DNA of 8,939 nt from Bdellovibrionales bacterium (GTDB taxonomy: Bacteria > Bdellovibrionota > Bdellovibrionia > Bdellovibrionales > UBA840): positions 1 to 8,939 of the forward strand of contig JAGRAL010000005.1 in assembly GCA_020434605.1 (NCBI GenBank). The letters run 5' to 3'. This document shows positions 6,609 through 8,939 of this stretch, piece by piece; positions within the stretch are counted from its first letter, which is position 1, and each line of letters starts with the position of its first letter. The notes beneath the pieces are model-generated. The model did not search any database. It saw nothing but the letters and a program-made list of their open reading frames with translations, and was not told the origin of the DNA. Made by a program: the position numbers and the translations under genes.

Positions 6609-8222
6609 TTACTTCCTAGCCTTAGTATTATTTGCTAGCGCTGCTTTAACAAAGCCTACAAACAAAGGATGCGGCGCCGTTGGTTTTGACTGAAACTCAG
6701 GGTGAAATTGTACACTTAAAAACCAAGGATGGCTTGGTAGTTCCATAATTTCAACTAAGTTTTTTTCCTTATATAAACCAGAAAAAATCATTCCATTTTT
6801 CTCAAACTGACTTCGAAACTTATTATTAAATTCATAACGATGTCTATGTCGCTCTAAAATGCTGGGTTCTTTATATAGTTTTTTAGCTAAGGTTTTATCT
6901 TTTAAACTACACCTGTAGGCACCAAGTCTCATTGTGCCGCCCTTATCAATCTTGCCTTTTTGCTCTTCCATAAAATCGATAATCGGTTGTTTCGCTTTTG
7001 TATCAAACTCCCTACTAGTGGCAGTTCTAATCTTACAAACATTTCTAGCAAACTCGATCGCAGCTACCTGCATACCTAAGCAGATACCATAAAATGGAAT
7101 ATTATTTTCTCTAGCATATTGAATGGACAATATTTTACCTTCGATACCGCGCGAACCAAAACCACCAGGAACCAAAATCCCATCTAAGGTTTGCAATTTA
7201 CTTAAGTAATTTTTTTTAGTGATTTTTTCTGAGTCGATATATTGAAAATCAATTTTAGTGTTATTAGCAATTCCAGCATGAATCAATGCTTCGTTTAATG
7301 ATTTATAGGATTCTTTTAAATTAACATACTTACCCACAATACCAATTATAACATGATGCTTGGGATTTTTGAGTGAACTCACCATTTTCTTCCAGGCCGT
7401 AAGCTTTACTTTTGTATTCTTAATTGATAGTCGCTCACAAACTTTTTTATCAAACTTTTGTTCTGCCAACAGCAATGGTACTTCATAAATTGTATCAGCA
7501 TCTTTAGCTGCAATTACATTTTCAGGTTTTACATCGCAAAACAAACCGATTTTTGTTTTAATACTTTCATCAATCGCTTCTTCTGTACGACAAATTAAAA
7601 AATCTGGTTGAATACCAATTTGTCTAAGCTCTTTTACAGAATGCTGCGTAGGTTTTGATTTTAGCTCTCCAGCTGCACTAATAAATGGAATCAATGTTAC
7701 ATGGATAAAAATAGATTTTTCATACCCAACATCTAGTCTAAGCTGTCTGATGGCCTCTAAAAATGGTAAACTTTCTATATCACCTACAGTTCCGCCAATT
7801 TCAATGATCGCTACATCAGACCCCTTTGAACCATCAATCATTCGCTTTTTAATCTCATCAGTAATATGAGGGATGACTTGCACTGTCGCTCCTAGATAAT
7901 CTCCTCGTCTTTCTCTGGCAATTACAGATTCATAAATCTGACCAGTTGAAACTGAGTTATTGCGAGTGCTTTTTGAATTAGTAAACCTTTCGTAGTGACC
8001 TAAATCTAAATCTGTTTCTGCACCATCAGCAGTCACAAAAACTTCCCCATGTTGAAATGGAGACATCGTACCCGGATCCACATTGATATACGGATCAAAT
8101 TTCATCATGCAAACTTTTAGGCCTCTAGATTCAAGCAGAGTACCCAAGCTTGCTGCAGCCAAGCCCTTACCTATTGAAGATACAACCCCACCTGTTACAA
8201 ATATAAATTTTGTTTTACTCAT
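6609..8222 (-). CDS. pyrG: CTP synthase (glutamine hydrolysing)
   Basis: 537 residues, a full-length CTP synthase. The enzyme aminates UTP to CTP using ATP and glutamine. The N-terminal amidoligase domain (1 to about 270) has GGVVSSIGKG (11-20, with Lys19), DPYINVDPGTMSPFQHGEVF, and the Mg-binding Asp73 and Glu141 in the usual contexts (ETDLDLGHYERF, EIGGTVGDIES). The class I glutaminase domain (about 290-530) has its nucleophile Cys381 in YGICLGMQ, and His507 and Glu509 in SVQFHPEF. HRHRYEFNN (459-467) is also present. All key residues are visible. The ATG overlaps the kdsB stop (ATGA), with GGAGAGG just upstream, so the two are translationally coupled. Its place in a Kdo operon makes sense because KdsB consumes CTP. 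No regulatory leader is visible because there is no space before the gene. Confidence 0.97.
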   Translation of the reverse strand: MSKTKFIFVTGGVVSSIGKGLAAASLGTLLESRGLKVCMMKFDPYINVDPGTMSPFQHGEVFVTADGAETDLDLGHYERFTNSKSTRNNSVSTGQIYESVIARERRGDYLGATVQVIPHITDEIKKRMIDGSKGSDVAIIEIGGTVGDIESLPFLEAIRQLRLDVGYEKSIFIHVTLIPFISAAGELKSKPTQHSVKELRQIGIQPDFLICRTEEAIDESIKTKIGLFCDVKPENVIAAKDADTIYEVPLLLAEQKFDKKVCERLSIKNTKVKLTAWKKMVSSLKNPKHHVIIGIVGKYVNLKESYKSLNEALIHAGIANNTKIDFQYIDSEKITKKNYLSKLQTLDGILVPGGFGSRGIEGKILSIQYARENNIPFYGICLGMQVAAIEFARNVCKIRTATSREFDTKAKQPIIDFMEEQKGKIDKGGTMRLGAYRCSLKDKTLAKKLYKEPSILERHRHRYEFNNKFRSQFEKNGMIFSGLYKEKNLVEIMELPSHPWFLSVQFHPEFQSKPTAPHPLFVGFVKAALANNTKARK

Positions 8223-8939
8223 AACCTCTCCATAGCAGCTTCAACCTTTTCAACATCACTTGGAATATCTACTCCCATGCATTCAAGCGTAGTTTCAACT
8301 ACACCGATCTTTGCTCCTAGATATAATGCTCTTAATTGCTCCAAAGCTTCTAGTAATTCTATTTCAATCGGGGGTGTTTCGCAGAACTCTTTTAAAAAGT
8401 CTTTTTGAAACCCATAAATGCCGATATGTTTATAACAAGCTGATGATGAGAAATCTTTGACTCTGCCAAACGGTATAGGTAATCGACTAAAGTACATTGC
8501 TTCGCTTCGGTGATTTACTACAACTTTAGCGGTATTATAATTTTCTAAATCTTGCGGCTGTAGCTTTTTCCCTAATGTTGCCATTTTCCAATCTTTATTT
8601 TTTATCATTGCTTGCACCAGGCTCTCTAATATTTCACCTGTGATTAAAGGTTCATCGCCTTGAACATTGATAATAATGTCAGCTTTCAAATCTTTAACGG
8701 CTTCCCACACTCTATCACTTCCACTTGGCGCTTCTGGTGGAGTCATGATAACTTTTGCATTAAAACTTTCTGCAAGCTCTTTAATTCTTTGATCATCTGT
8801 TGCAACAAAAACTTCTGAGAACGATGGTGTGTTTTTAGCTGCCTCAAACACCCATTGTAACATGGGTTTTCCTTTGATCTTAGCAAAGGGTTTACCAGGA
8901 AACCTAGTAGACGCATATCTGGCTGGAATCACACCAATA
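8219..8939 (-). CDS. kdsB: CMP-Kdo synthetase (3-deoxy-manno-octulosonate cytidylyltransferase), 5' end missing
   Basis: The enzyme transfers CMP from CTP to Kdo, giving the activated donor for the LPS inner core. The visible part (about 240 codons) starts within Ile-Gly-Val-IPARYAST. The first start-like codon in the window, GTG at 8932, encodes the conserved Val just before IPARYAS and not the true start. Family members have several residues before it, so the real start lies beyond the window edge. Counting that Val as residue 1, landmarks are the nucleotide-binding IPARYASTRFPGKP (2-15), ATDD (44-47), SGSDR (70-74), NVQGDEP (89-95, with the likely metal-binding Asp93), MYFSRLPIPF (146-155), YKHIGIYGF (167-175) and GVDIPSDVEKVE near the C-terminus. 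These cover the whole family core, so the protein appears intact apart from the cut. The stop overlaps the pyrG start. Confidence 0.95.
   Translation of the reverse strand, partial: IGVIPARYASTRFPGKPFAKIKGKPMLQWVFEAAKNTPSFSEVFVATDDQRIKELAESFNAKVIMTPPEAPSGSDRVWEAVKDLKADIIINVQGDEPLITGEILESLVQAMIKNKDWKMATLGKKLQPQDLENYNTAKVVVNHRSEAMYFSRLPIPFGRVKDFSSSACYKHIGIYGFQKDFLKEFCETPPIEIELLEALEQLRALYLGAKIGVVETTLECMGVDIPSDVEKVEAAMERL

Noticed and set aside
6382..6693. Plus-strand open frame of 103 codons
   Set aside because: Antisense to kdsD and the end of pyrG, both of which have intact catalytic motifs.
8930..8932. GTG as the kdsB start codon
   Set aside because: It encodes the conserved Val in IGVIPARYAST. 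The two complete upstream codons in the window (Ile, Gly) match the family, so the real start is outside the window.

Overview
The window carries eight genes, all on the minus strand, so it reads from right to left. Two run off the ends: kdsB has lost its first few codons past base 8939, and a long TPR-protein gene continues past base 1. The genes are packed as in a single operon. There are ATGA start/stop overlaps (kdsB/pyrG and barrel/TPR protein), gaps of 3-4 bases at three other joints, and only two real intergenic spaces, of 117 and 104 bases. No tRNA, rRNA, CRISPR array, insertion sequence or convincing rho-independent terminator was seen.

The right-hand half (about 5019-8939) is a CMP-Kdo supply block. 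KdsD makes arabinose 5-phosphate, KdsC dephosphorylates Kdo-8-phosphate, PyrG makes CTP and KdsB joins Kdo to CMP for lipopolysaccharide inner-core synthesis. KdsA, the step between KdsD and KdsC, is not in the window. This is a Gram-negative, LPS-making bacterium with an AT-rich genome (judged by eye, not counted).

The left-hand half (1-5014) is an envelope module of four exported proteins. Two are related outer-membrane beta-barrel proteins. They are followed by two periplasmic tetratricopeptide (TPR)-type proteins, the first with a very lysine-rich N-terminal linker. Two barrels next to TPR proteins resembles the gltA/gltB plus gltC/D/E part of the Agl-Glt gliding/trans-envelope machinery of Myxococcus and its relatives in Bdellovibrio-like predators. 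Together with the low GC, this points to Bdellovibrionota or a related deltaproteobacterial lineage. That placement is inference from gene content, not from a marker gene.

The most interesting aspect is the junction. In many deltaproteobacteria, kdsC is followed by LPS transport genes (lptC/lptA/lptB). Here it is followed, 4 bases later, by a Glt-like outer-membrane module, which suggests co-expression of LPS-core precursor synthesis with a surface machine. Other points are charge-complementary linkers in the adjacent barrel and TPR proteins, an unusual Gly in the KdsC specificity loop, and a 9-base word shared by the two intergenic gaps.
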